From contig CAMVDU010000016.1 of NCBI GenBank assembly GCA_947166345.1, positions 1-58,318 on the forward strand: a stretch of DNA of 58,318 bases, in the 5' to 3' direction. This document shows positions 23,212 to 32,132 of the stretch, piece after piece (positions within the stretch are counted from its first letter, which is position 1; each line of letters begins with the position of its first letter). The stretch comes from an uncultured Prevotellaceae bacterium (GTDB lineage: Bacteria; Bacteroidota; Bacteroidia; Bacteroidales; Bacteroidaceae). Made by a program: the position numbers and the translations under genes. The notes under the pieces were generated by a model. The model did no database searches and was not told where the DNA came from. It saw only the letters and a list, made by a program, of their open reading frames with translations.

Positions 23212-26200
23212 TTAGCGCAGCACCTTTTTCGATGTCACCTTGCCATCGGCAGAATAGACTCGCATCACGTAGACACCCTTGCCAGGTGTTGCCACCCGTT
23301 TGCCTGAGAGTGTGTAGTACTCTGCACGCAAGGCATCACCGGCATCTACGATGCCAATGGACGAGTTGATGTCGAAGCCCTCGCCCAGTCCGTTACCCTC
23401 AGCATCTGCCACACGGAACTCGCTCACGGTAACACTTCCCGACAACTTTGTAGCAATCAGTTTGATGAAGCGTGACTCACTATTGAGATACACGACACCA
23501 TCGAAGGGGAAATCCTCTGCACGCAACACACGGATAGTACGCCATCCTGGTGTCACATCAGCATTACGTGTCTCCTGAAGTTTGAATTCCACGCTGCCAC
23601 TACCGCTGAAATCGGCCTTGACACGCATAGCAGGAGATGCTGTCTGGAAGAAAGTCATGATCTTGTCGGATGTGGATGTGAAGACAGCTTTCTCGGCAGT
23701 CTTATCACCGCTGACCTGCACCCAATGGGGATGCTCGTTGACACCTTCCTGTGTAGTACCATTCTCACGTGGCAGCAGACCTACGGTATCGAAGGGCTTG
23801 AAATTGATAGGCAGCGTGGTTGCCCTACCCTTATGTGTGTCGCTGATAGCATCGAGGGCACCGAAATCACACGTATTGAATTCAAATTCAATAGCGCTCT
23901 CGTTAGTCTTGTTACCAGAGAAGTCTGTTAAAGCCCCTGCAGGAAGGGTAATGACATATTCGGTATTGGCATCAAGTGCTTCATAGTTGACGGTCAGTAC
24001 AGCACCCGAAGCACTGACACTGGTCAGACGCTCAAAGGCATCGCCATTGATGGTAGCGCCGCCCTTGTACTTGATATCCTGATTGAAACGAAAGGTCATC
24101 GTACCATCCATATAGGAAATCTTCTCTGACTCGGGGAAGCTCTTTACTTCAATAGGCGCATTGACATCTACGGGGATATACTTCTCAATCAACACATCGT
24201 GAACACGGAATTTCTTACCATTGCCATCAATAGTAAAGATGACTTTGTCATTACCTGTATAGGTATAGGTGTGCTTGAAGTTCTTCTTGGTATTGGCCAA
24301 GGTGAACGACGTTGCCGTGGTCTCAGTGCCATTAACAGTGGTCTTCAGATTGAAAGTCTTTGAATTAGTATCTGAGTTACCTGTCCAAATAGTAATCGTG
24401 GCAGGTCCTTCTACCTCAGGCATAGCGATATATCCGCTACCGCTGGTGAACTCTACGCAACGGGCGGTGGCACCGGCATCATCAGCAGAATAGTCACCTA
24501 GCAGACCGCTGTCGCTAAACGAAACGATACGTGCACTGCTGCTGCCATTAGCGCCAAAGGTCATGCCGGCAACCGTAGTCTTGGTATTGCCGTTGATGAT
24601 ATTGGTATTGCTTGTCCCTGGGAATTTGTCATGGAAGGCTGCGGGTGTGGTATTGAAGTCTGTATAGAAGAGTGTACCTCCCTCAACAACCTTGAACGAC
24701 CACACCGTACCGTTTGTGGTACCAGTGTTGTTTTTAGCATCCACACGCCAATAATAGGTCTTGCCAGCCTCAAGTTCCTTGTTACATTCATAGCTCTTTG
24801 CTGTTGTACTACCTAGACGTATCAGACTGTCGGCTTTCTCTCCCATCCTGATGGTGTAGGTCACTGTGCCATAGTAGTCTTTCGTCGGGTTATCCCATGT
24901 GAAGGTGACATTACCCGAAGCCACACCTATCTCTTCACCATCTTTTGGTGAAGGGTTGACGGACAGTTGGGGTTTCTGTGCATCACCGATGGTCTCAGTT
25001 TGAACGGTAACATAGGGCGAAAGAAGATTATCCTCGCCATAAGCAGCCACGCGAACATAATAAACTGTCTCAGGCGTCAGACCTTCTGCCACATACGATG
25101 TGGTATTAGCCGCCAGACGTGCTTTCTCGGTAAAGGTCTTATTATCAGTAGAGATTTCCACGATATAGCCGAGTTCGTTGTCAGCATTGTCTGTCCATGA
25201 AAGCAAGACAGACGTTTTCTGCTGGTCGGTCACCGTCAGATTAGTAGGGTTCTTCACATAGGGATAGGCCTTGTCAATGGAGTTGACATAGTTCTCGATG
25301 TTGGCATAGCCATTAGTTGCGATAGCGGCTGCGTCAGAAGCATTATTGGGGTTCAGTCCGTTGGCTGTTTCCCAGGCATCGGGGATGCCGTCGCCATCGG
25401 TATCCTGAGGCTTATTGCCTGTGAAGAGCGTACCAGTACCCTTATGTGGCAACGTGGTCTCATCTGAGATACCGTCGGTAGAACCGCCTGTGCCGAAGGA
25501 GGTGAGTTCATCGATCAGATACTTGTCGACCTCATCACGTGATGGCAGGCTGGGACCCACGCTGTCGATAATCCAGCGGAGTGCCTGTTCAGCTGTCATC
25601 TTATCAGAAATCTCTGGGAAGGCTTTTGGCAGGTTGGTGATCTCAGCCAAGGAAGCACGTACCAAACCGCCTGAAGCCGTATATTCACTGTCTGTGATAG
25701 GATTACCGTCTAACACACCGTCCTTATTGCTGTCATAGTAGTTGCCTGCGCCATAGAACTGGAAGTTTTCGTTACCTTCTGACAATGGACTGCCACTGCC
25801 CCATGGACCTCTTATGAAATAGTTATTCTCAATGTCGGCCCATGAATCTCCAGAACTTTCACGTCCCATGAGGTAGCAACCGCCACCGCCCCAGTTGTAC
25901 ACCACATTGTTGACAAACTGGTTCAGACCTTTCACCTTCGGATTACGGGTCTTATTCTCGATATAAAGGTTACGATAGAGCGTCACACCACCTGAGGTCT
26001 GAATCAAACCGCCACAAGAGTGGGTCTGCAGTCCTTGACCGATGATAGAGTTCTGGATGGTGATGTCGGCAGGTTCGGTACCTTTGTTATCCCAACTGAT
26101 AGAGAAGCACTCATCGCGTCCCCACAGTACTGAGAGATGGTCGAAGATCATGTTGCGGCCATTAGCTACACCGGCAGCATCCTTGCCACTGGTACCACCC

Positions 26201-26583
26201 TTACCCATGCGGAAACGCATGTGGCGCACAATTAGGTTGTTTGCACCCGAGAACGATACTCGATCGCCATACACCTGGATACCATCACCAGGAGCTGTCT
26301 GTCCCAGAATAGTAGAGTTTCCTGAGAACACCAATCCCGACTTCAGTTTGATGACACCACAGACGTCAAACACGATGATGCGGTTAGGTTGACTGACGGC
26401 ATCGCGCAGTGAACCTGCGCCATCGTCATTCAGATTAGTCACATGATAGATGGTACCGCCACGGCCACCCGTTGCATACCGTCCAAAGCCCTGTGCACCT
26501 GGGAATGCCAGTTGCTGAGCGCTCACTGACACGCTGCTAAGCAGCATCATCAGTCCGAATAGTAGTTTAGTTAGAGTTTTCAT
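23212..26583 (-). CDS. Pectate lyase (PL1-like) with FN3 modules and T9SS sorting domain
   Basis: Secreted 1123-residue polysaccharide lyase. After a signal peptide (MLLSSVSVSAQ) comes a parallel beta-helix typical of PL1 pectate lyases: FPGAQGFGRYATGGRGG, VTNLNDDGAGSLRDAV, GVIKLKSG, NLIVRHMRFRMG and IFDHLSVLWGRDECFSISW. A calcium-type loop DTDGDGIPDAWE lies near residue 400. Two fibronectin III-like modules follow at about 445-530 and 540-630, then a probable carbohydrate-binding beta domain. The last 50 residues (YYTLSGKRVATPGKGVYVMRV) form a type A Por/T9SS sorting signal. It probably cleaves polygalacturonate outside the cell. It starts 14 bases after the pyrD stop, which gives an odd metabolic neighbour. 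Confidence 0.9.
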   Translation of the reverse strand: MKTLTKLLFGLMMLLSSVSVSAQQLAFPGAQGFGRYATGGRGGTIYHVTNLNDDGAGSLRDAVSQPNRIIVFDVCGVIKLKSGLVFSGNSTILGQTAPGDGIQVYGDRVSFSGANNLIVRHMRFRMGKGGTSGKDAAGVANGRNMIFDHLSVLWGRDECFSISWDNKGTEPADITIQNSIIGQGLQTHSCGGLIQTSGGVTLYRNLYIENKTRNPKVKGLNQFVNNVVYNWGGGGCYLMGRESSGDSWADIENNYFIRGPWGSGSPLSEGNENFQFYGAGNYYDSNKDGVLDGNPITDSEYTASGGLVRASLAEITNLPKAFPEISDKMTAEQALRWIIDSVGPSLPSRDEVDKYLIDELTSFGTGGSTDGISDETTLPHKGTGTLFTGNKPQDTDGDGIPDAWETANGLNPNNASDAAAIATNGYANIENYVNSIDKAYPYVKNPTNLTVTDQQKTSVLLSWTDNADNELGYIVEISTDNKTFTEKARLAANTTSYVAEGLTPETVYYVRVAAYGEDNLLSPYVTVQTETIGDAQKPQLSVNPSPKDGEEIGVASGNVTFTWDNPTKDYYGTVTYTIRMGEKADSLIRLGSTTAKSYECNKELEAGKTYYWRVDAKNNTGTTNGTVWSFKVVEGGTLFYTDFNTTPAAFHDKFPGTSNTNIINGNTKTTVAGMTFGANGSSSARIVSFSDSGLLGDYSADDAGATARCVEFTSGSGYIAMPEVEGPATITIWTGNSDTNSKTFNLKTTVNGTETTATSFTLANTKKNFKHTYTYTGNDKVIFTIDGNGKKFRVHDVLIEKYIPVDVNAPIEVKSFPESEKISYMDGTMTFRFNQDIKYKGGATINGDAFERLTSVSASGAVLTVNYEALDANTEYVITLPAGALTDFSGNKTNESAIEFEFNTCDFGALDAISDTHKGRATTLPINFKPFDTVGLLPRENGTTQEGVNEHPHWVQVSGDKTAEKAVFTSTSDKIMTFFQTASPAMRVKADFSGSGSVEFKLQETRNADVTPGWRTIRVLRAEDFPFDGVVYLNSESRFIKLIATKLSGSVTVSEFRVADAEGNGLGEGFDINSSIGIVDAGDALRAEYYTLSGKRVATPGKGVYVMRVYSADGKVTSKKVLR

Positions 26584-26597
26584 TTTATTTGTTTTAG

Positions 26598-27506
26598 TTA
26601 TTTGATTACACCGATAATTTCTTTTACATCTTTCACGCCGTGGCGGTCAAGCCAGTCGTTGATGCCGTCGCGCACCTTGATGGTGACAGCCGGATCAATG
26701 AAGTTAGCGGTTCCTATCTCAATGGCAGTGGCACCACACATCAAGAACTCGATGGCATCCTCTGCCGTCATGATACCTCCCAGTCCGACAACGGGAATCT
26801 TTACCGCCCGAGCCACTTGGTACACCATGCGGAGAGCCACCGGTTTTACGCAGGGACCACTCAGTCCGCCAGTGCCTATGCTGAGCGTCTTACAGCGTTT
26901 CTCTATATCGACAGCCATTCCCATCAGCGTGTTGATGAGCGACACCGAGTCGGCTCCTGCAGCCTCTACTGCACGGGCAATCTCAGCGATATCGGTCACG
27001 TTGGGCGACAGCTTGACTATCAGCGTCTTATGATAACGTGCGCGGACGGCACGCACCACACTCTCTGCGCCCTTGCAGGTCACGCCGAAGGCCATACCGC
27101 CGTCTTTCACGTTAGGACACGAGATATTCAGTTCGATGGCAGGAATCTTCTCCAGCGCATCCACACGGGCAGCACACTCGGCATAGTCCTCTGGCGACGA
27201 ACCGCTGACGTTAACGATGAACGTACCTCCCGTAGGCAACAGCTGCGGGTAGATATGCTCACAGAAGTAATCGACGCCCTTGTTCTGCAGACCCACGCAG
27301 TTCAGCATGCCCATCGGGGTCTCTGCCATACGCGGATAGTCATTGCCCTCACGCGGTTTCAGGGTGGTGCCTTTCACGATGATACCACCCAACTCTTCCA
27401 GTGGAACGAAGTCCTGGAACTCCAGACCATAGCCAAACGTTCCTGAAGCCGTCATCACGGGGTTTTTCAGTCTCAAGTCACCTATCTGTACGTCTAATCT
27501 TGCCAT
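26598..27506 (-). CDS. pyrD: Dihydroorotate dehydrogenase, catalytic subunit (class 1B)
   Basis: Oxidises dihydroorotate to orotate in pyrimidine synthesis and passes electrons through FMN to the PyrK subunit. The 302 residues show [13 protein letters not shown] and [20 protein letters not shown] at the N-terminus, [17 protein letters not shown] in the middle, and [31 protein letters not shown] for phosphate binding near the C-terminus. These features, together with the adjacent pyrK, place it in class 1B (NAD-linked heterotetramer). Its start overlaps the pyrK end by 13 bases, so the two subunits are translationally coupled. Confidence 0.95.
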   Translation of the reverse strand: MARLDVQIGDLRLKNPVMTASGTFGYGLEFQDFVPLEELGGIIVKGTTLKPREGNDYPRMAETPMGMLNCVGLQNKGVDYFCEHIYPQLLPTGGTFIVNVSGSSPEDYAECAARVDALEKIPAIELNISCPNVKDGGMAFGVTCKGAESVVRAVRARYHKTLIVKLSPNVTDIAEIARAVEAAGADSVSLINTLMGMAVDIEKRCKTLSIGTGGLSGPCVKPVALRMVYQVARAVKIPVVGLGGIMTAEDAIEFLMCGATAIEIGTANFIDPAVTIKVRDGINDWLDRHGVKDVKEIIGVIK

Positions 27507-28297
27507 AGCAGTCTCTTGATATTAAACACCGGACCTTCCTTGCACACACACACATTGGTAGCGTGTTGAGTGGTTTCATCACTCAATACTTTCTCCACAC
27601 AGCACAGACAGGCGCCCAGACCGCAGGCCATCAGGTTCTCAAGCGACACCTCGCAGTCGATGTCTTTCGCCTTTGCACAACGTGCTACAGCCTTCATCAT
27701 CGGCAGGGGACCACAGCATTGAATCATACTGAAATGCTCGTGTTCCCACACGCTGTGGTTGGTCACAAACCCTTTCTCACCCAGCGATCCGTCTTCAGTA
27801 GTCACCAACACACGGCCATATTTCTCAAATGCGCTGAGCATCAGCAGATCGTTCTTCGAACGGGCACCCAACAGGAACGTCGGCACAATGCCCTTTTCCT
27901 TCAGCAACGCCCCCTGATAGAGCAAGGGGGCTACACCTACGCCGCCGCCGACAAGCAGCACCGTGTGCCCAGCGGTTTTATCGCTGGGGAAGGTAAAACC
28001 ATTACCCAAAGGCAGCACGCAGTTCAGCGTGTCACCCTCGTGCAGCGTTGCCAGACTGCGTGTGCCGTCGCCTACACAAGCGACCAGCAGCCACAGCTCG
28101 TTGGCTGTCCTGTCAACGAAATTAACGGATATAGGACGCCTCAGGAAAGTAGAGGGAGAATGGTCTATTCTCACCTCTACAAACTGTCCGCCTTTCATCA
28201 ACGGCAGAGGCTTGTCGTCTGTCAGTCGTAGCAAAACATAACGACCATTCAGACGCTCTATAGCCTTGACAGAGAGGTTCAATACGTATTTTTTCAT
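27494..28297 (-). CDS. pyrK: Dihydroorotate dehydrogenase, electron transfer subunit
   Basis: FAD and [2Fe-2S] subunit that links PyrD to NAD+. The N-terminal ferredoxin-reductase-like domain has [12 protein letters not shown] for flavin binding, and the NAD site has [20 protein letters not shown] near residue 110. The C-terminal iron-sulfur motif has four cysteines in the PyrK arrangement: CGLGACLCC and, about 15 residues on, [10 protein letters not shown]. First gene of the pyrKD operon, with a promoter at 28322-28352. Confidence 0.94.
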   Translation of the reverse strand: MKKYVLNLSVKAIERLNGRYVLLRLTDDKPLPLMKGGQFVEVRIDHSPSTFLRRPISVNFVDRTANELWLLVACVGDGTRSLATLHEGDTLNCVLPLGNGFTFPSDKTAGHTVLLVGGGVGVAPLLYQGALLKEKGIVPTFLLGARSKNDLLMLSAFEKYGRVLVTTEDGSLGEKGFVTNHSVWEHEHFSMIQCCGPLPMMKAVARCAKAKDIDCEVSLENLMACGLGACLCCVEKVLSDETTQHATNVCVCKEGPVFNIKRLLWQD

Positions 28298-28321
28298 CTA
28301 TGAGCTCAATAAATGTGGGCA

Positions 28322-28352
28322 CAAAGGTACGAAAAAAAACACTATTTGCAAG
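28322..28352 (-). promoter_or_regulatory. Promoter of pyrKD
   Basis: CTTG (28349-28352), 19 bases, then TACCTTTG (28322-28329) on the minus strand, 25 bases before the pyrK ATG. Confidence 0.65.
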
Positions 28353-28377
28353 GCTTTTCAAAATTTATTTTGAAGGA

Positions 28378-28851
28378 CTACTTTTTGGAAGGTATGAAGC
28401 TCTCCCAGGTCTGATCATCGTAATAAACACGTATTTCTGTGACCCTACGCATGGGTTTGTCAAAGTTTTTCAAATCCTCACGCATCAAATCCTGACGTGT
28501 AGAACGTACACCATTGCTCATCGCGCCCGCGTGAACATTATTCTTTATGCCTGAAGGGGTAGAGGGAAAATCGAACATCGACTCATGAAAATTTTGTGAG
28601 TCATCAGAATTGACCATCACAGCCTCCGCGTCATCATCAGCAACCTTGTACATGCTTCCATGACCAAAAAGAAGCCAGTCAGTATTGATGTCAGGAATTT
28701 TCTTTTTGATGGATTCAACGATGTTGATGGTGGGGCGGGTGCGATCATTGAAAATACCACTCAGGGTGGCAGGGGTCGTACCAATGAAATCGGCGAACAC
28801 TTGTTGGGACATGTGTTGGGCCTCCATGATCTGTTTAATTCTATCCTTCAT
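28378..28851 (-). CDS. XRE-family HTH transcriptional regulator
   Basis: 157 residues from the chosen ATG (MKDRIKQIMEAQHMSQQ). An N-terminal helix-turn-helix of the Cro/CI type is clear: SQQVFADFIGTTPATLSGIFNDRTRP, followed by INIVESIKKKIPDINTDWLLFG, a block often seen in Bacteroidales XRE proteins. The C-terminal 90 residues are acidic then basic and not recognisable (TWESFIPSKK end). The promoter at 28902-28933 rules out the upstream start. Targets are unknown. It is followed by the pyrK promoter, so it is probably monocistronic. Confidence 0.85.
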   Translation of the reverse strand: MKDRIKQIMEAQHMSQQVFADFIGTTPATLSGIFNDRTRPTINIVESIKKKIPDINTDWLLFGHGSMYKVADDDAEAVMVNSDDSQNFHESMFDFPSTPSGIKNNVHAGAMSNGVRSTRQDLMREDLKNFDKPMRRVTEIRVYYDDQTWESFIPSKK

Positions 28852-28901
28852 AACATTTTGGGTCAAAATAGGGCCTTTTGGGGCGTTTTTGTTTGATTTT
28901 A

Positions 28902-28933
28902 CAAAGGTAAAGCATTTTCTTGAAACCCACAAG
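28902..28933 (-). promoter_or_regulatory. Promoter of the XRE regulator
   Basis: TACCTTTG (28902-28909) with CTTG (28930-28933) 20 bases upstream on the minus strand, 50 bases before the chosen ATG. Confidence 0.6.
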
Positions 28934-28939
28934 AAAATT

Positions 28940-29615
28940 AAAGAAAAATTTGTGATTTAGAAATTAAAAATATTAATTCGCGATTTGTAAATTCATACAC
29001 ACAAAAACGTAAAAAGATAGATTTGAATACGAAAACATGAATTGTTACCTTAAAACAGCCAAAACATTCACTATAATGTAAAGCCATAAACTATTGGTTT
29101 TCTATTGTTTACAATAATTTAAAACAGTCTTTAAAGTGTAAAGACGAGACAGTTTGAAACATTAAATAATTCCCGAAACCGCTTGTACTTCGGCATTTTT
29201 GATTATTTTGGCTTTGAACATCCTTAATGAATAATTGATTAGTTTTATCGCATTTGTAATATAACAGCTTGTTTTTCAATTACTTATTGATATATTGGTA
29301 TTATGTATATCTATAGATTTAAATACTTTAATTTTGGAATTCAAATTTGCTAATACGATTCTTTGAATTTTTAAACACGTCACTGCTCTTTACAATTTAC
29401 TAATTCAAATATAAAAAGATTGAACCCCTATTAAGATTTGTAATTTCGAAGTTTGCGATTGTAAAGCATAAAAAATCTTAATTCTGAATTTCGAGGTACC
29501 AAATTTGCCCAAAATCGTCGTGCTTGAAAAATTACGTACGAGCGTCAAGAAAGCTGAAAATTTGCGAATTATGAGGGTAGTTATTTGCAGCTAACCTCCT
29601 GATTTTAGTGAGAGT
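28940..29615. other. AT-rich intergenic region without a recognised gene
   Basis: About 680 bases, markedly more AT-rich than the flanking genes, with no long reading frame, no convincing promoter pair and no tandem array. A TATATTTG on the minus strand near 29408 lacks a -33 partner. I see nothing else here; it may be a remnant of a lost gene or a deep regulatory region for the XRE gene. Confidence 0.5.
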
Positions 29616-29621
29616 AGGCAT

Positions 29622-29646
29622 CAAAAAAGCATCCTGGCCGGATGCT
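29622..29646 (-). terminator. Terminator of holA
   Basis: Stem AGCATCC/GGATGCT with a 5-base loop followed on the minus strand by TTTTTTG, 27 bases beyond the holA stop. Confidence 0.8.
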
Positions 29647-29672
29647 CGTTCTAGATGAAAAAAGGGGTGATT

Positions 29673-30701
29673 TTAGTGCAAAATGTAAAAAATCAGTTCC
29701 TTCATCAGCTCCCCTGGAGGGGTGTTGGGGTTGTCCAGACCCTTACTTTTGGCATCAATTTCGCGTAGTTGTGAAATTATCTGCATCACTTTCAGCGGCG
29801 TGTAATTTCTCATGCCTGTCATGTAGTCTTTCGCAGCCCATGGCGATCTCAGTTCCAACCACTGTGCTACAGCCTCCTGACTCTGTTTTTGTGGACAATA
29901 ATGTGCCAGCATCAGATTCTGGAAGTAATTGAAGAGCATTGGGAGGAACGAGTAGATACTACCCGCCTTTGGATTTTTGTCAAAATAATTGATAATTTGG
30001 TTCACTTTGTAAATATTTCTGCTTACGATGGCGTCTCTCAGCTCGAAACTGTTGAAGTCCTTGCTCACCCCTATCTGGTCCTCCACCACCTGGGGCGTAA
30101 TTTTCCTGTTATTCTCAGGCAAACTGAGCAGCACCTTGTCCAATTCGCTCGTCAGACGGCCCAAATCGGCGCCTATAGCATCGGCAATGAGCTGGGTGGA
30201 CTTGGCGTCAATGGCCACATGCCGCTGTTTCAGATAGCTTTCTATAAAGGCAGGGAGGTCTTTTTCACGCATTTTCACGCTCTCAAAGAGTATTCCGGCC
30301 TGCTGTACAGCCTTCACATACTCGCGTTTTCTGCCGTCAATCTTACCGTTTTTATGGCAAATGACCAGGACGGTGCTCTGCAGGGGCTGCTTCATGTACT
30401 TCTCCAGAGCCTCTGTATTCTTAATGTTCTGGGCCTCTTTCACGATGACCACCTGTCGTTCGGCCATCATCGGATAGCGGCGTGCGGCATCGGCAATCTG
30501 TGAGGCGTTGACATCGCTTCCAAACATGATTGTCTGGTTGAAATCGCGCTCCTCAGGGGCCAGCGCGTGCTCTGCGATGTAGTCGGCAATCTTGTCGATG
30601 TAGTAGGACTCGTCGCCCATGAGGTAATAGACAGGGGCATATTTCCCTGCCTGCAGGTCCTTCATAATGCTGTCGAAAGTCACATTTTTGGTCTCGGCCA
30701 T
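29673..30701 (-). CDS. holA: DNA polymerase III delta subunit
   Basis: Clamp-loader subunit that opens the beta clamp. The chosen start (MAETKNVTFDSIMKDLQAGKYAPVYYLMG) gives 342 residues, normal for HolA; the longer reading runs through the promoter. Family landmarks are YLMGDESYYIDKIADYI, the domain III region QLIADAIGADLGRLTSELDKVLLSL near 175, and VNQIINYFDKNPKAGSIYSFLPMLFNYFQNL near 245. It partners the gamma/tau subunit encoded at 39114-40889 in the same window. The promoter faces and overlaps that of the divergent gene. Confidence 0.9.
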   Translation of the reverse strand: MAETKNVTFDSIMKDLQAGKYAPVYYLMGDESYYIDKIADYIAEHALAPEERDFNQTIMFGSDVNASQIADAARRYPMMAERQVVIVKEAQNIKNTEALEKYMKQPLQSTVLVICHKNGKIDGRKREYVKAVQQAGILFESVKMREKDLPAFIESYLKQRHVAIDAKSTQLIADAIGADLGRLTSELDKVLLSLPENNRKITPQVVEDQIGVSKDFNSFELRDAIVSRNIYKVNQIINYFDKNPKAGSIYSFLPMLFNYFQNLMLAHYCPQKQSQEAVAQWLELRSPWAAKDYMTGMRNYTPLKVMQIISQLREIDAKSKGLDNPNTPPGELMKELIFYILH

Positions 30702-30722
30702 GATGTTTTCGAAAAAAATATA

Positions 30723-30743
30723 GTAATTTTGCTGCAAAATTAC
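30723..30743. promoter_or_regulatory. Face-to-face overlapping -7 elements (holA / HsdR-N gene)
   Basis: A perfect inverted repeat, GTAATTTTGC (30723-30732), one base, GCAAAATTAC (30734-30743). Each arm contains a TAnnTTTGC -7 element, one for each strand. Predicted start sites cross over, so the two transcripts would overlap by about a dozen bases, and the plus-strand mRNA would have a leader of about nine bases. Confidence 0.6.
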
Positions 30744-30747
30744 AAAA

Positions 30748-31197
30748 ATGAATCGAATAAACCTACCTCCATACGACATAAAATTGCGCGAAAAGGACGG
30801 AAAACGTCAGATTTTCGATTTTCTGCGTCGTAAATACGTGGCTCTGACGCCCGAGGAGTGGGTGCGCCAGCACTTCGTTCATTATCTGGTGGCGCATTGC
30901 GGCTATCCCAAGGGTTTGCTGGCCAACGAGAAGGAGTTGCGTGCTGGCGACAAGCGTCTGCGTTGCGACACCTTATTATATAATAATGACCTGCAACCGC
31001 TGATGATCATCGAATACAAGGCTCCAGAAGTTGAAATAACACAGCATGTATTCGACCAGATAAGCACGTATAACAGGCTGTTGCACGTGGATTATCTAAT
31101 AGTGTCAAATGGACACCATCACTATTGTTGTCGCATGGACTATGAAAAAGGGGGATATTCCTTCTTAGAGAATATCCCCCTGTATGAGGATTTATAG
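30748..31197 (+). CDS. HsdR N-terminal-domain (PD-(D/E)xK-like) protein
   Basis: 149 residues covering the type I restriction enzyme R-subunit N-terminal fold (HSDR_N_2) and nothing else. The nuclease-like core is CDTLLYNNDLQPLMIIEYKAP: Asp, then about 14 residues, then E-x-K. PEEWVRQHFVHYLVAHCGYPKG precedes it, and the stretch HVFDQISTYNRLLHVDYLIVSNGHHHYCC follows. Free-standing copies of this domain are common in Bacteroidetes chromosomes and their role is not established; restriction is unlikely without helicase or specificity subunits. The leader appears very short. Confidence 0.85.
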   Translation: MNRINLPPYDIKLREKDGKRQIFDFLRRKYVALTPEEWVRQHFVHYLVAHCGYPKGLLANEKELRAGDKRLRCDTLLYNNDLQPLMIIEYKAPEVEITQHVFDQISTYNRLLHVDYLIVSNGHHHYCCRMDYEKGGYSFLENIPLYEDL

Positions 31198-31201
31198 GCT
31201 A

Positions 31202-32056
31202 TTAATCCATGTCGTTGGCGTCGGTAGTCTTCTTTGACGAGGCGCTCTTGCGGGCAGTAGAAGTGCGACGGCCGCGCTTCTTTTCCTCTGTAGCGGGCTT
31301 TTCAATCTTGACGCCAGCCAGTTCGGGGTCGATGAGAATACGACCGCAATACTCGCAGACGATGATCTTCTTGTGCATCTTCACGTCGAGCTGACGCTGG
31401 GGTGGGATCTTGTTGAAGCAACCGCCACAGGCATCACGCTGCACATAGACGATACCCAGACCGTTGCGTGCGTTCTTGCGGATGCGCTTGAACGACATGA
31501 GCAGACGGGGCTCGATCTTGGCCTCCAGCTCGTGGGCCTTCTCACGGAGTTTCTCCTCCTCGACACGTGTCTCGTCCATGATCTCGTCGAGCTCGTTCTT
31601 CTTCACCTCCAGGTCGGCATTCTTTTCTTTCAGCACCTCCTGGTTCTGCTCCAGCTCCACTTTCTTCTCGGCAATACGTCTCTGTGCCTCATCGATTTTC
31701 TTGTTGCAGAGCTCAATTTCGAGCGTCTGAAACTCGATTTCCTTCGACAGGGTGTCGTACTCACGGTTGTTGCGCACCTCGTTGAGCTGAGCCTTATAGC
31801 GCTCTACGCTGGTCTGAGCATCCACGATCTCGCCCTTCTTCTGGGTGATGGCGCGCTCATACTCGTTAATCTCGCTCTCAATACGTTCCACACGTGTAGA
31901 GAGACCTTCAATCTCTGCCTCCAGGTCTTCCACCTCAAGGGGCAGCTCACCACGCAGGGCCTTCTTCTCGTCGATGGACGAGAGGGCCGTCTGAAGCTGG
32001 AACAAGGTTTTCAGCTTCTCCTCTACTGAGAGGTCTGTAGGATCTTTCTTTGCCAT
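31202..32056 (-). CDS. Coiled-coil zinc-ribbon protein (COG1579-like)
   Basis: 284 residues. Residues 10-190 are almost entirely coiled coil (IEGLSTRVERIESEINEYER, EVRNNREYDTLSKEIEFQTLEIELCNKKIDE). A C4 zinc ribbon follows: CGGCFNKIPPQRQLDV then VCEYCGRILID near 225-250. The tail is basic and Ser/Lys rich. Proteins of this type are widespread and thought to bind nucleic acid or act as chaperone adaptors; no precise role is known. It is cotranscribed with the NIF3-family gene upstream, as in other Bacteroidales. Confidence 0.85.
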   Translation of the reverse strand: MAKKDPTDLSVEEKLKTLFQLQTALSSIDEKKALRGELPLEVEDLEAEIEGLSTRVERIESEINEYERAITQKKGEIVDAQTSVERYKAQLNEVRNNREYDTLSKEIEFQTLEIELCNKKIDEAQRRIAEKKVELEQNQEVLKEKNADLEVKKNELDEIMDETRVEEEKLREKAHELEAKIEPRLLMSFKRIRKNARNGLGIVYVQRDACGGCFNKIPPQRQLDVKMHKKIIVCEYCGRILIDPELAGVKIEKPATEEKKRGRRTSTARKSASSKKTTDANDMD

Positions 32057-32084
32057 AATTCTAATTAAAATTTATTTTACAATT

Positions 32085-32124
32085 CGTTATTTCGTTATTA
32101 CGTTATCACGTTATCACGACATCA
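32085..32124 (-). repeat. Degenerate octamer tandem repeat between NIF3 and zinc-ribbon genes
   Basis: Five 8-bp units on the plus strand: CGTTATTT, CGTTATTA, CGTTATCA twice, CGACATCA. In transcript sense they read TGATAACG/TAATAACG/AAATAACG, as at 6929-6962 and 51040-51079. Confidence 0.85.
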
Positions 32125-32132
32125 CGACCTCT

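Noticed and set aside
28940..29615. tRNA or small RNA in the AT-rich gap
   Set aside because: No cloverleaf, no promoter-terminator pair and no significant reading frame on either strand.
30748..31197. Part of a type I restriction system
   Set aside because: No HsdM, HsdS or helicase domain is adjacent; the frame is complete with its own stop.
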